Of a DNA stretch of 64,000 bases, positions 55,775 through 64,000 are shown in pieces. Every line of letters starts with the position of its first letter. Position 1 is the stretch's first letter. The stretch covers positions 372,001 through 436,000 of the forward strand of contig JAEPMJ010000001.1 of the NCBI GenBank assembly GCA_017644005.1, written 5' to 3'. This stretch comes from Rhizobiaceae bacterium (GTDB lineage: Bacteria > Pseudomonadota > Alphaproteobacteria > Rhizobiales > Rhizobiaceae). Made by a program: the position numbers and the translations under genes. Below the pieces are notes generated by a model. The model was not told the origin of the DNA and ran no database searches. It saw only the letters and a program-made list of their open reading frames with translations.

Positions 55775-56788
55775 ATGGCGAAATGGCAATTCACAAAAGG
55801 CATCCACGACCTCGGCAACGGTTGCTACGCCTATCTTCTGCCCGATGGCAGCTGGGGCTGGTCGAATTCCGGCATTATCGTCGACGGCGACGCATCGCTG
55901 CTCGTGGACACGCTCTTCGACCTCAACCTCACCGCCGAAATGCTGAAGGCATACCGCGATTCCATTCCCGCGGCCCGCAAGATCGGCACCCTGGTCAACA
56001 CCCACGCCGACGGCGACCACACCTTCGGCAACCAGCTTGTGGAAGGCGCCCGCATTATCGGAACCGAAGGCACCGTTGCCGATTTCGCGCGCTTCGATCC
56101 GAAGGTGATTCACAATATCTGCCTCAATGCGGAACAGTTCGGCAGCTCGGGCGTGTTCATGCGCGAGTGTTTCCGTCCGTTCGACTTTTCCGGCATCGAA
56201 CTGACGCCGCCGACCGAGACCTTTTCCGGCACGCTCGACATCATGGTGGGGTCGAAAAAGGTCCAGCTGATCGAGGTCGGCCCGTCGCATTCGCTTGGCG
56301 ACGCCCTCATCTATGTGCCGGACGACAAGGTTATCTATACAGGCGACATTCTCTTCACCGAAGGAACGCCGATCGCATGGTACGGCCCGATCAAACGATG
56401 GATCGACGTGTGCGACATGGTGCTGGAGATGGATGTCGAGACCGTGGTCGCAGGCCATGGCCCCATCTCGACCAAGGACGACGTGCGCGTTATGCGCGAC
56501 TATCTGCAATACGTTACCGACAAGGCCAAGCCGCTGTGGGAACAGGGCATGGATTACCTTCAGGCGGCCTATAAGCTCGACCTCGGCGAATATCGTGACT
56601 GGAACGACGCAGAGCGCGTTGTCGTCACGTTGCAAACCCTGTTCGACGATTTCGACAACAAGGCAGAGCGGCCGGTGCGCGCACCCATTCCGTATTTCGC
56701 GGAAATGAAGAGCTTTCGGCACCATCTCGGCCGCGGCCCCGTACACGAGGCCTACTGCAAGGCATGCGGAGAGACGCACGCTCACTGA
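55775..56788 (+). CDS. MBL-fold metallohydrolase of the TRAP operon
   Basis: 337 residues. The zinc motif is NTHADGDHTFGN (HxDGDH, a variant of HxHxDH with Asp at the second position), with later ligands in VGPSHSLGDAL and AGHGPIST. The HxDGDH variant occurs in glyoxalase II-like and other MBL hydrolases. The ATG at 55775 has GGGGAG upstream. It probably hydrolyses an ester, lactone or thioester derived from the imported compound. Confidence 0.85.
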   Translation: MAKWQFTKGIHDLGNGCYAYLLPDGSWGWSNSGIIVDGDASLLVDTLFDLNLTAEMLKAYRDSIPAARKIGTLVNTHADGDHTFGNQLVEGARIIGTEGTVADFARFDPKVIHNICLNAEQFGSSGVFMRECFRPFDFSGIELTPPTETFSGTLDIMVGSKKVQLIEVGPSHSLGDALIYVPDDKVIYTGDILFTEGTPIAWYGPIKRWIDVCDMVLEMDVETVVAGHGPISTKDDVRVMRDYLQYVTDKAKPLWEQGMDYLQAAYKLDLGEYRDWNDAERVVVTLQTLFDDFDNKAERPVRAPIPYFAEMKSFRHHLGRGPVHEAYCKACGETHAH

Positions 56789-56972
56789 ACGCAACGGCAG
56801 CCAACGGCTTCTGCGTCCGGCTCGTGCCGGGGTCCCGCACTGCCGCCTTGCTCCGCGCGCGCACAGTTGGTGTGCAGCCGGTCTCCTGCGGATGAACTAT
56901 TCCATCGATGCGCCGGGGTGATATGACATCTTGCGACGCAGCATACTCGCTGCATCTAATGTGAGGCGCTAC

Positions 56973-59114
56973 ATGGACCGAAAACCCGAACTCGAAGCAT
57001 GGCGCGCGCTTGCCGAAAAGGAAGTCAAAGGCGACCCGGACACGCTTGTCTGGCAGACGCCCGAGGGTATCCCGGTCAAGCCGCTCTATACCGAGGCCGA
57101 TCTCGACGGCATCGGCCATCTCGGTTCGCTGCCGGGCATCAACCCCTATCTGCGCGGGCCGCGCGCGACGATGTATGCAGGGCGGCCGTGGACGATCCGC
57201 CAGTATGCCGGGTTCTCAACCGCTGAGGAGAGTAACGCGTTCTACCGCAAGGCGCTGGCCGGCGGTCAGAAAGGCCTGTCGGTCGCCTTCGACCTCGCCA
57301 CGCATCGCGGCTATGACAGCGACCATCCGCGCGTGGAGGGCGATGTCGGCAAGGCCGGTGTTGCGATCGACAGCGTCGAGGACATGAAAATACTGTTCGA
57401 CGGCATCCCGCTCAAGGAAATGTCGGTCTCCATGACCATGAATGGCGCGGTGATCCCGATCCTGGCATCCTTCATCGTCGCCGGCCAGGAACAGGGCTGC
57501 GACACAGCGGAGCTTTCAGGCACCATTCAGAACGACATCCTGAAGGAGTTCATGGTCCGCAACACCTATATCTACCCGCCCGAACCCTCAATGCGGATCG
57601 TATCGGACATCATCGCCTATACGGCCGAAAACATGCCCAAGTTCAACTCGATCTCGATCTCCGGCTATCACATGCAGGAGGCGGGTGCGACGCTGGTGCA
57701 GGAGCTTGCCTTCACGCTCGCTGACGGGCGCGAATATGTGCGCGCGGCGATCGCACGCGGGCTCGACGTCGATGCCTTTGCCGGGCGGCTCTCCTTTTTC
57801 TTCTGCATCGGCATGAATTTCTTCATGGAAGCGGCGAAGCTGCGCGCGGCGCGCCTTCTGTGGTCGCGGATCATGGCAGAGTTCAACCCGAAGAAGCCGT
57901 CATCCTCCATGCTTCGCACGCATTGCCAGACGTCAGGCGTGTCGCTGCAGGAGCAGGATGCCTACAACAACGTCGTGCGCACCGCATTCGAGGCGATGAG
58001 CGCGGCCCTCGGCGGGACCCAGTCACTGCACACCAATTCGTTCGATGAGGCCATCGCGCTGCCGACGGAGTTTTCCGCCCGCATTGCGCGCAACACGCAA
58101 CTCATCCTGCAGCACGAGACCGGCGTGACCAAGGTCGTCGATCCGCTGGCCGGCTCGTATTATGTAGAGAGCCTCACCAACGAACTGGCCGAAAAAGCCT
58201 GGGCGCTCATGGAAGAGATCGAGGCCATGGGCGGCATGACAAAGGCGGTCAATGACGGATATCCCAAGCGGCTGATCGAAGAAGCGGCGACGCGCAAACA
58301 GGCGGCGGTCGACCGCGGCGACGAGGTGATCGTCGGCGTCAACAAATACCGGCCGGACAATGACGACAAGTTCGAGATCCTGACCATCGACAACAAGGCC
58401 GTGCGCGAAGCGCAAATCAAACGGCTCGACCGCATCAGGCGTCAGCGCGACCCGAAGCAGCTTGAAAGCGCACTTGAAGAGCTGGCTCGGGTTGCGCGCA
58501 CCGGCGAGGGCAACCTGCTGGCCGCAGCAGTCGAGGCGGCACGGGCCCGCGCTTCAGTCGGCGAGATAACCGAGGCGATGCGCCGGGCGTTCGGCGACCA
58601 CGCCGCAGAACCCGAGGTCGTGCACGACATATATGGCCCCGCCTATCGCGACGAGCCGGAATACAAGACGCTCGTCGAGCGCTTCAAAACGCATGCCACC
58701 TCCTCCGGCGTCACACCCAGGATCATGGTCGCCAAGCTCGGACAGGACGGGCACGATCGCGGCGCCAAGATCATCGCGTCGGCCTTCGGCGATATCGGTT
58801 TCGACGTGCTCGCCGGACCGCTGTTCCAGACCCCGGACGAAGCCGCGAAGATGGCGGTCGAGCGCAAGGTGCATGTGGTGGGCATGTCCTCGCTTGCCGC
58901 GGGTCACAAGACGCTGGCCCCGAAGCTGATCGAGGCACTCAAGACGCAGGGCGGCGAGGACATCATCGTCGTGGTCGGCGGCGTGGTGCCCAGGCAAGAC
59001 TACCAGTTCCTGCTCGAAAATGGCGTGTCCGCCGTTTTCGGCCCCGGCACCAATGTGCTCGATGCCGCCCGTGCGGTACTCGATCTGCTGGAGGGGAAGA
59101 GAAGGAACGCGTGA
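56973..59114 (+). CDS. scpA: Methylmalonyl-CoA mutase, homodimeric type
   Basis: 713 residues, so both the substrate barrel and the cobalamin-binding domain are in one chain. The barrel has [20 protein letters not shown] (substrate loop) and [10 protein letters not shown]; the B12-binding motif DGHDRGAK (DxHxxG) begins the C-terminal domain. It interconverts methylmalonyl-CoA and succinyl-CoA, linking propionyl-CoA to the TCA cycle. The ATG at 56973 has GAGG upstream; an in-frame start 14 codons earlier is less likely. Confidence 0.95.
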   Translation: MDRKPELEAWRALAEKEVKGDPDTLVWQTPEGIPVKPLYTEADLDGIGHLGSLPGINPYLRGPRATMYAGRPWTIRQYAGFSTAEESNAFYRKALAGGQKGLSVAFDLATHRGYDSDHPRVEGDVGKAGVAIDSVEDMKILFDGIPLKEMSVSMTMNGAVIPILASFIVAGQEQGCDTAELSGTIQNDILKEFMVRNTYIYPPEPSMRIVSDIIAYTAENMPKFNSISISGYHMQEAGATLVQELAFTLADGREYVRAAIARGLDVDAFAGRLSFFFCIGMNFFMEAAKLRAARLLWSRIMAEFNPKKPSSSMLRTHCQTSGVSLQEQDAYNNVVRTAFEAMSAALGGTQSLHTNSFDEAIALPTEFSARIARNTQLILQHETGVTKVVDPLAGSYYVESLTNELAEKAWALMEEIEAMGGMTKAVNDGYPKRLIEEAATRKQAAVDRGDEVIVGVNKYRPDNDDKFEILTIDNKAVREAQIKRLDRIRRQRDPKQLESALEELARVARTGEGNLLAAAVEAARARASVGEITEAMRRAFGDHAAEPEVVHDIYGPAYRDEPEYKTLVERFKTHATSSGVTPRIMVAKLGQDGHDRGAKIIASAFGDIGFDVLAGPLFQTPDEAAKMAVERKVHVVGMSSLAAGHKTLAPKLIEALKTQGGEDIIVVVGGVVPRQDYQFLLENGVSAVFGPGTNVLDAARAVLDLLEGKRRNA

Positions 59115-59284
59115 GTGTCAGCCGAACAGGGCGGCGGTGAGAGCGCCGCGAACCTGGTTTCACAGGTTGCGGGGGAATACTCATCATCTGTTGCTTTCAA
59201 CTCAAAGATGGTATCTGGGAACTGTGAGAAGAGGCGGCTGATCCAATATAGTTTGATCAGTTATTCCGAGATGGAACCAAGCCG

Positions 59285-60202
59285 ATGTTATCGAACATCT
59301 GGTCGAAGCTAACGCATCATATCAGGCGGCCGTTTGTGCTGACCGCATTCAGATGGCGTGAGTACAAACGCAATAAGCGCCTATTTCCGATCGTCTATGT
59401 TAGCACTGCTGGCCTAATTAAGAATGATCTTGATTACTATGAACCAGTTGAAGGCGACCTATTCTTAACCGAAAAAACTTTAATCGATTTCACCAGCGCT
59501 AGCGACAGAGTTTTTGATCGGATCAATAAGAGCGCACGTATTACATTTGCGATATACATCTTCTTAGTCGCTCAGTACGTTTCGATAAATCTGGAATTCA
59601 CTATACTCGGCTTCTCGATCAAAGCTGCTCCTGGAGTTACGGAAATCCTTTTATTATATGTCACAATTTCTCTTATGCTGATCGCCATTTGGGATCGGAA
59701 TCACTTCCTAATTAATGAGATTAGAAAATTTCTTATTTCAAAGATATACCCAGAAGAACTTCATACACCATATTTGATTCGGCATTTCCCAAGCGAACAG
59801 GCTGGACTGTACATGCCCTTCAACGCAATTCATCTACTTCCAAAGCGAACTACTTCTAGGATTGCCACAATAGCCCTTATTTTAATATTAATAGTTGTTA
59901 TAGTTCCTTTGCTACTTGGCTATATGCTCACTGTATTTTTTATTGCATATGATATGATTCAGAGACCATCTTTTCCCTTCTGGAGCCCGGCTGTTGGCGT
60001 ATATGCCATAGTAATTCATGCTCTGACGGTAGTGTATTTTTTTGCTTACCGCATCTGGCTCCCTTACACGGACTTCACCTTGCTGCATACACTTGAGCTC
60101 GCCAAACAATGGAATCCTCAAGAATATGCACGAATCCGGACGGCGAGCTATCAGGAATCAGTTGCGGATAGACAGGACTTGCGGCGCCGCGGCTACCTAT
60201 AA
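59285..60202 (+). CDS. AT-rich hypothetical membrane protein
   Basis: 305 residues, no family recognised. Hydrophobic segments occur at about 85-105 (ITFAIYIFLVAQYVSI), 120-140 (EILLLYVTISLMLIAIW), 193-225 (a long one, IATIALILILIVVIVPLLLG) and 235-255. The gene is strongly AT-rich with many A/T-ending codons, unlike every neighbour, so recent transfer is likely. The surroundings (methylmalonyl-CoA mutase before, a conserved hypothetical after) give no functional clue. Confidence 0.7.
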   Translation: MLSNIWSKLTHHIRRPFVLTAFRWREYKRNKRLFPIVYVSTAGLIKNDLDYYEPVEGDLFLTEKTLIDFTSASDRVFDRINKSARITFAIYIFLVAQYVSINLEFTILGFSIKAAPGVTEILLLYVTISLMLIAIWDRNHFLINEIRKFLISKIYPEELHTPYLIRHFPSEQAGLYMPFNAIHLLPKRTTSRIATIALILILIVVIVPLLLGYMLTVFFIAYDMIQRPSFPFWSPAVGVYAIVIHALTVVYFFAYRIWLPYTDFTLLHTLELAKQWNPQEYARIRTASYQESVADRQDLRRRGYL

Positions 60203-60438
60203 GAATTGGTAAATCGCCGGTCGGCTGTCGAGGGAGAAGATACTCTGGATTGGATAATGGACAGGCTTTGCCCTTCCGGGAAGGCTGACGTGTTGTTGCT
60301 GCAACGGGGACAAATTCTTGACGCCACATCGATCAGCCCTCTGTCCCGACTGCAAACTACCCACTGGCGACTGCCTCTTTATCCACGCTTCCCGAACCTT
60401 CTCCACAATGGGTCCGCCATGCGGAAGGAGCGGCAGCT

Positions 60439-60882
60439 GTGGATTGGAAACGGGCGATCGAGGAGGAACGGGCGGCGCTGATGCGCATCGCTACCCTGCT
60501 TGGCGCGCTGGCCGGCCTGGCCGAGCTTGCAGCCAATCGTTCGCCTGCCGTGCGCGGGTTCGTCCTGTGGGTTCTGCGCCGTGCCGAGGCCGTGGCGCGG
60601 GACTTCGTCGTCGGCGGCCCGGATTGTGAGTTCGCATCGATGCCGGTCGAACCGGCGTGCGGGCGTTCGGCCGACGCTATGCGGCTGGCCGCCGGCCTTC
60701 GGTCACTGGCCCGGCAGATTGAAAGACAGGCGAGAAAGCTCGCGGCCTGTGGCGAGCGCAACGCTGAGACACATCCGGCACTGTCCGGCGGGATGCCAGC
60801 CACCAACGATGTCGCGACTGCCTTGTCCATGCTCGCGGCGTTCGCCTGGCTGAACCCGTGTCCCGCGCCCGACACATCATGA
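60439..60882 (+). CDS. Conserved hypothetical protein, helical
   Basis: 147 residues, GC-rich like the host genome. The N-terminal half is helix-prone (MDWKRAIEEERAALMRIA, LAGLAELAANRSPAVRGFVL) and ends with a region rich in Cys, Ala and Arg. It resembles uncharacterised rhizobial proteins, from memory only. No domain or function is recognised, and the start is chosen as the first ATG. The 236 bases before it hold no gene I can support. Confidence 0.5.
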   Translation: MDWKRAIEEERAALMRIATLLGALAGLAELAANRSPAVRGFVLWVLRRAEAVARDFVVGGPDCEFASMPVEPACGRSADAMRLAAGLRSLARQIERQARKLAACGERNAETHPALSGGMPATNDVATALSMLAAFAWLNPCPAPDTS

Positions 60883-60906
60883 GCTGCGATAACGCTTGGT
60901 AGCCCC

Positions 60907-61188
60907 TCACCCGCCACTGATTGCGGTCAGCACGTAAACGTCCGCACCTGGCGCGAGCGGCGTTTCCAGCGTGGCGCGCTCGCCCTCCACGAAGATGTTC
61001 ATGTGCTTGCGGATTTTCGGCGTGGTATCGCAGATGCGGTCGCGCATGCCGGGCCATTTCTCGTCCAGCGCATCAACCATGTGGTCGACATTGCCGGCGA
61101 TGACGCTGGTGCGGCGCGGCGCGCCGGGGAACAAGTCGGCCAGCGGAGCGGCGAGCGTGACATTCACCTCGCCGGCGTTGGCCTTCAT
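60907..61188 (-). CDS. MoaD/ThiS-family ubiquitin-like protein
   Basis: 93 residues with the beta-grasp fold and the C-terminal Gly-Gly (TAISGG) of MoaD/ThiS sulfur carriers. HMNIFVEGERATLETPLAPG is typical. An ATG at 61212 would add eight residues; both starts have weak ribosome-binding sites. It is encoded just after a BNR-repeat propeller gene, 33 bases downstream, with no moaE or thiG nearby, so it is not an obvious part of standard molybdopterin or thiamine synthesis. Confidence 0.82.
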   Translation of the reverse strand: MKANAGEVNVTLAAPLADLFPGAPRRTSVIAGNVDHMVDALDEKWPGMRDRICDTTPKIRKHMNIFVEGERATLETPLAPGADVYVLTAISGG

Positions 61189-61221
61189 TGTGGTATCTGC
61201 TCGCTGGTCCATGGCGCGACA

Positions 61222-62304
61222 CTAGGTCCGAACGACCGCAGTTTCCACAGAGTGGATGGCCGGCAGATGGTCGGCAATCGCGGTCCAGCTGTCGCCCTCG
61301 TCATTGCTGGCGAAAAGCGCCCCGCCGCCGGTGCCGAAATAGACGCCGGCCTTGTCGAGGCTGTCGGTCGCCATCGCCTGTCGCAGCACGCCGAAATACG
61401 CATTCTCCTGTGGTAGCCCGTTACGCAGATCTTCCCAGGTCTCGCCCGCATCGCGCGTGCGGTAAACGGCTGCCGCCGCGTCCGGCATGTAGCGGCCCTT
61501 GGAGTCACCATTGAGCGGCAGAAGGAAGAGCGTGTCGGGATCGCGCGGATGCGCTGCGGCGGGAAAGCCGAAGGTAGAGGGCAGCCCGTCCTCGATGCTG
61601 ACCCAGCTCCTGCCGGCATCGTCGGAGCGATACATGCCGCAGTGGTTCTGCTGATAGAGGCGGTCCTTCATGCCCGGGGCTTTGACGACATTGTGCACAC
61701 ACTGGCCGAAATCCGGGTAGCGCTGGTCTTCGGGCAGGAAGTCGGCGCGGGTGCCGTTATTGCGGGTTTCCCAGGTCTTGCCACCATCTTCGGTGCCGAA
61801 CACACCCGCGGCAGAAATGCCGACCCAGATGCGTCCTTCGTCCTCCTGATCGGGCACCAGCGAGTGCAGGATCAAGCCGGCACCGCCGGGATTCCAGTCC
61901 GGGCGCGTCGGGTGCTTTTGCAACCCGTCCATATGCAACCAGCTGTTGCCGCCATCGGCTGAGGAAAACAGGCCAGCCGGCTGTACGCCGGCATAGAGCG
62001 TGCCATTGCGCCGTGCCAGGCTCCAGACCTGACTGACCGGCTCTTTGCCTTCCTCATAGGCGAGGCCATCGCTGGAATGCGTCCAGGTCTCGCCCAGATC
62101 GTCAGACTTCCACACCGCAGGGCCGAACCACTCGGAGCCACCGCCGGCATAGATCGTGCCGGACTCGGGGTCGGCGATTGCATGGTTGATCGGCCAGTGC
62201 TCGCAATACGGCCCGCGCAGCGCCCAGTTTTTGCGCGCGCCATCGCTTTCGGCGATGAAGAGACCTTTCTTCGTGCCGACCAGAACCAGTACCTTTTCAG
62301 CCAT
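61222..62304 (-). CDS. Cytoplasmic BNR/sialidase-like beta-propeller protein
   Basis: 360 residues with five or more Asp-box repeats (SxDxGxxW): SDDLGETW, SADGGNSW, EDGGKTW, SDDAGRSW, TRDAGETW and SNDEGDSW. There is no signal peptide, so the propeller is probably cytoplasmic. The ATG at 62304 has GGAGGAG upstream. Annotation as a sialidase is by repeat only; no sialidase catalytic triad is evident. It is paired with a MoaD/ThiS-like protein, a combination of unknown role. Confidence 0.83.
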   Translation of the reverse strand: MAEKVLVLVGTKKGLFIAESDGARKNWALRGPYCEHWPINHAIADPESGTIYAGGGSEWFGPAVWKSDDLGETWTHSSDGLAYEEGKEPVSQVWSLARRNGTLYAGVQPAGLFSSADGGNSWLHMDGLQKHPTRPDWNPGGAGLILHSLVPDQEDEGRIWVGISAAGVFGTEDGGKTWETRNNGTRADFLPEDQRYPDFGQCVHNVVKAPGMKDRLYQQNHCGMYRSDDAGRSWVSIEDGLPSTFGFPAAAHPRDPDTLFLLPLNGDSKGRYMPDAAAAVYRTRDAGETWEDLRNGLPQENAYFGVLRQAMATDSLDKAGVYFGTGGGALFASNDEGDSWTAIADHLPAIHSVETAVVRT

Positions 62305-62385
62305 GTGCTCCTCCAAGCGGTTTGGCCATCTCTCCCGTCAAGGACGCATGGCAGCCCAGCGCTACGACATCCCGTTCTGGACAAT

Positions 62386-62403
62386 TAGGTTGATACCAAC
62401 ATA
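62386..62403. promoter_or_regulatory. Imperfect palindrome before the second MarR gene
   Basis: TAGGTTGATACCAACATA is an 18-bp dyad with 14 of 18 positions symmetric, 11 bases upstream of the MarR ATG and within the gap to the divergent propeller gene. It is a plausible MarR site controlling both directions. Confidence 0.4.
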
Positions 62404-62414
62404 GTCTGATTTTC

Positions 62415-62861
62415 ATGTCAAAGCAGACCGAGCCCAGTTTCGCCACCACCCTTCATGTGCGCGACACCTGTATGTGCCTGCATGTCCAGAGAACCGCCCG
62501 GGCGCTGGCACGCAGGTTTGACGAAGCGCTCAAACCGTTCGGCCTCACCAACCAGCAGTTTTCGCTACTCATGTCGCTCAACAGACCGGCACCGCCGCGC
62601 ATGAAGGAGGTCGCAAGCCTGCTTGCGCTCGACCGCACCACGCTCACAGCCAACCTCAAAGTCCTCGAACGCCGCGGACTTGTGAACAGCACTTCCGACC
62701 CGAAAGACCGTCGCTCGCGGCTGCTCCTGCTTACCGATGCCGGACGCGAACGGCTTGCTGCCGCTTTGCCGGCCTGGGCTCAGACCGAAGCGGAAGTGGA
62801 GGCGCTTCTGAAGTTCGGCACGGCGGATGAGGTGCGCGCCGACCTCGAGGCTATGAGTTAG
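62415..62861 (+). CDS. MarR-family transcriptional regulator
   Basis: 148 residues. The winged helix reads MKEVASLLALDRTTLTANLK then VLERRGLVNSTSDPKDRRSR, with the D-x-R-S-R wing of MarR. Two N-terminal cysteines (DTCMCLH) near residue 14 could serve as a thiol sensor. It is divergent from the propeller/MoaD-like pair. The end overlaps the ModE-like gene tail to tail by 11 bases. Confidence 0.88.
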   Translation: MSKQTEPSFATTLHVRDTCMCLHVQRTARALARRFDEALKPFGLTNQQFSLLMSLNRPAPPRMKEVASLLALDRTTLTANLKVLERRGLVNSTSDPKDRRSRLLLLTDAGRERLAAALPAWAQTEAEVEALLKFGTADEVRADLEAMS

Positions 62862-63198
62862 CGCTTTCCGACACATCGAGCATCGCGTCGATATGTTCCT
62901 GTGCGGCTTTTGCGGCAGCCCGTTCAATTGCCCGGAATCGCAGGAGCAGCCTTTTGCCCGCATCCGTCAGCTGCGCGCCGCCGCCCTGGGCCCCGCCGGC
63001 CCTCGTTTCCACAACCGGCGTGCCGAGCAGGTGGCTCGTCTCGTCAACCAGATCCCAGGCGCGCCTGTAAGACATGCCCATCGCGCGCGCTCCTGACGAG
63101 ATCGATCCGGTTTCCGCGATCTTTTCCAGAAGCGCGACCTTACCCGGTCCAACGCGGCCGCCGCCCTCGAAGTCGATGCGCAGTCTGAGTACGGGAAT
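62851..63198 (-). CDS. ModE-type winged-helix protein (molybdate-linked), probable ATT start
   Basis: 115 residues if translation starts at the ATT at 63198, which has a strong AAGGAGGT site with six bases of spacing. No ATG, GTG or TTG exists in frame between the preceding stop (about 63254) and the ATG at 63081, which would lose the conserved start of the domain. The sequence (LRIDFEGGGRVGPGKVALLE then SISSGARAMGMSYRRAWDLV) is the ModE N-terminal winged helix; the molybdate-binding domain is absent. It lies 13 bases after modC. Confidence 0.78.
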   Translation of the reverse strand: MPVLRLRIDFEGGGRVGPGKVALLEKIAETGSISSGARAMGMSYRRAWDLVDETSHLLGTPVVETRAGGAQGGGAQLTDAGKRLLLRFRAIERAAAKAAQEHIDAMLDVSESANS

Positions 63199-63211
63199 CG
63201 CAGGACCTCCT

Positions 63212-64000
63212 TCAGCTGCCGGCCGCTGTCGAACCGGTCGGGCCGACGCTGACTGTCTTCACAACAACAAAGACGCGCTGCCCGAGCTCCAGCTGCAGCC
63301 GCACCGCGGAGAGTTTCGTTATGCGTGCAACGATGATCTCGCCGGCGCAGTCGACGCGGGCATCGAACAGATTGTCAGTGACCGGCTCCAGCTCCGCCAG
63401 CGTGCCGGCGAGCACGTTCTGCGCGCTCAAGCCAACGGGCTTTTCCGTCGCCACCATCACATCGCGCGCGCGCAGCCTCACCCGGATTGTCGTGCCCAGG
63501 TTCGCCGCTATTCTGGGCACGAGAATCTCGCCGACGGCGGAGCGCAGGCGCGACACGCCAAACACCTGATCATGACCCGAAACGCGCATATCGAGCACCG
63601 CGCCGCCTTCGCCCATCTCGTCCGCCGGAAGAAGGTCGAGCCGCGAGAGAATGGCCGATGCCGGTCCCGCCGCGGCTACCTCGCCCTCGCGCATGACAAC
63701 GACATCGGTTGCTAGCCGGGAAACCTCCGCAACCGAGTGACTGACGTAAACGATGGGGATGGCGGCCTCGTCGCGCAGCCGCTCGACATAGGGCAGTATT
63801 TCGCTCTTGCGCGCTTCATCGAGCGAGGCGAGCGGCTCGTCCATCAGGATGAGGCGCGGGCTTGCGAGCAATGCGCGACCGATGGCGACACGCTGCTTTT
63901 CACCGCCTGACAGCCGCTCCGGCCGTCGGCCAAGCAGCGGGCCAATGCCAAGAAGTTCGACCACCGTATCGAATTCGGCATAACGTTCGCCACGCGGTGC
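63212..64000 (-). CDS. modC: Molybdate ABC transporter ATP-binding protein ModC, C-terminal part
   Basis: Cut at the window edge; 262 codons are present. The signature motif LSGGEKQRVAIGR, Walker B LILMDEPLASLD and switch His VSHSVAEVSR are seen; Walker A is outside. The C-terminal Mop/TOBE domain (LRARDVMVATEKPVGLSAQN) is typical of ModC and binds molybdate. It provides energy for molybdate uptake and is followed by the ModE-type gene, a common mod arrangement. Confidence 0.9.
   Translation of the reverse strand, partial: APRGERYAEFDTVVELLGIGPLLGRRPERLSGGEKQRVAIGRALLASPRLILMDEPLASLDEARKSEILPYVERLRDEAAIPIVYVSHSVAEVSRLATDVVVMREGEVAAAGPASAILSRLDLLPADEMGEGGAVLDMRVSGHDQVFGVSRLRSAVGEILVPRIAANLGTTIRVRLRARDVMVATEKPVGLSAQNVLAGTLAELEPVTDNLFDARVDCAGEIIVARITKLSAVRLQLELGQRVFVVVKTVSVGPTGSTAAGS

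Noticed and set aside
56938-56953. GCAGC-N6-GCTGC repeat upstream of methylmalonyl-CoA mutase
   Set aside because: Only five bases per arm and no match to the known propionate-regulator motif; could be chance in GC-rich DNA.
60318-60629. Short frame with a CPDC motif before the conserved hypothetical gene
   Set aside because: It runs into an alternative frame of the following gene, has no ribosome-binding site, and the Cys pair alone is weak evidence.

Overview
The window looks like chromosome of an alphaproteobacterium, most likely Hyphomicrobiales (Rhizobiales), Phyllobacteriaceae-like. The reasons are a GC-rich base composition, a guaB...rsmB...guaA order typical of rhizobia (interrupted here by other genes), DUF1344 and MAPEG genes of rhizobial type, the ehu/eut/doe ectoine genes, and many ABC, TRAP and ECF uptake systems. 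Genus is not resolved.

Layout. 1-17.3 kb is mostly housekeeping and stress genes: guaA (partial), a MarR regulator, MTA/SAH nucleosidase, a PaaI-type thioesterase, a DUF1344 protein, tspO, rsmB, katG divergent from oxyR, a frameshifted MAPEG gene, an Rrf2 regulator with a thioredoxin-reductase-like flavoprotein, guaB, a YjgN/DUF898 membrane protein with an M48 peptidase, a DHA2 exporter, rlmE-ppx, and tRNA-Gln(CTG).

17.7-27.8 kb is a nucleoside salvage locus: ribokinase and an AraC regulator on the minus strand, and on the plus strand a 2-oxoglutarate (PhyH-type) dioxygenase, a complete dedicated ECF transporter (S, A1, A2, T), two tandem uridine-phosphorylase-like enzymes, an MFS carrier and a nucleoside hydrolase. 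The dioxygenase inside a nucleoside uptake/cleavage operon suggests an unusual or modified nucleoside as substrate. The two ECF ATPases carry complementary defects (Q-loop of A1, signature loop of A2) that fall in one composite ATP site. I consider this the best candidate for an undescribed system.

27.7-35.6 kb starts with a truncated methyltransferase remnant and then holds a polyamine-type ABC transporter co-transcribed with an enoyl-CoA hydratase-like enzyme and an acyl-CoA ligase, divergent from a TetR regulator and a MaoC hydratase across a palindromic operator. 35.6-49.4 kb is an ectoine/hydroxyectoine uptake and degradation cluster: ehuBCDA, eutB, eutC, an AsnC regulator, a semialdehyde dehydrogenase, a class III aminotransferase, doeA, plus a second DoeA-like protein. 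No eutA and no DoeB-type deacetylase are seen; an M20 (ArgE-like) deacetylase follows doeA instead. An FCD-type GntR regulator ends the doeA operon, and a 14-bp palindrome lies between ehuB and doeA.

49.4-56.8 kb is a second TetR-controlled catabolic locus: an acyl-CoA synthetase, an FAH-family hydrolase, a complete TRAP transporter and a metallo-beta-lactamase-fold hydrolase. It is followed by methylmalonyl-CoA mutase. A single AT-rich membrane-protein gene (59.3-60.2 kb) stands out as probably acquired. The end of the window has a conserved hypothetical gene, a MoaD/ThiS-like protein paired with a cytoplasmic BNR-repeat propeller, a MarR regulator, a ModE-type HTH protein that seems to start at ATT, and modC (partial).
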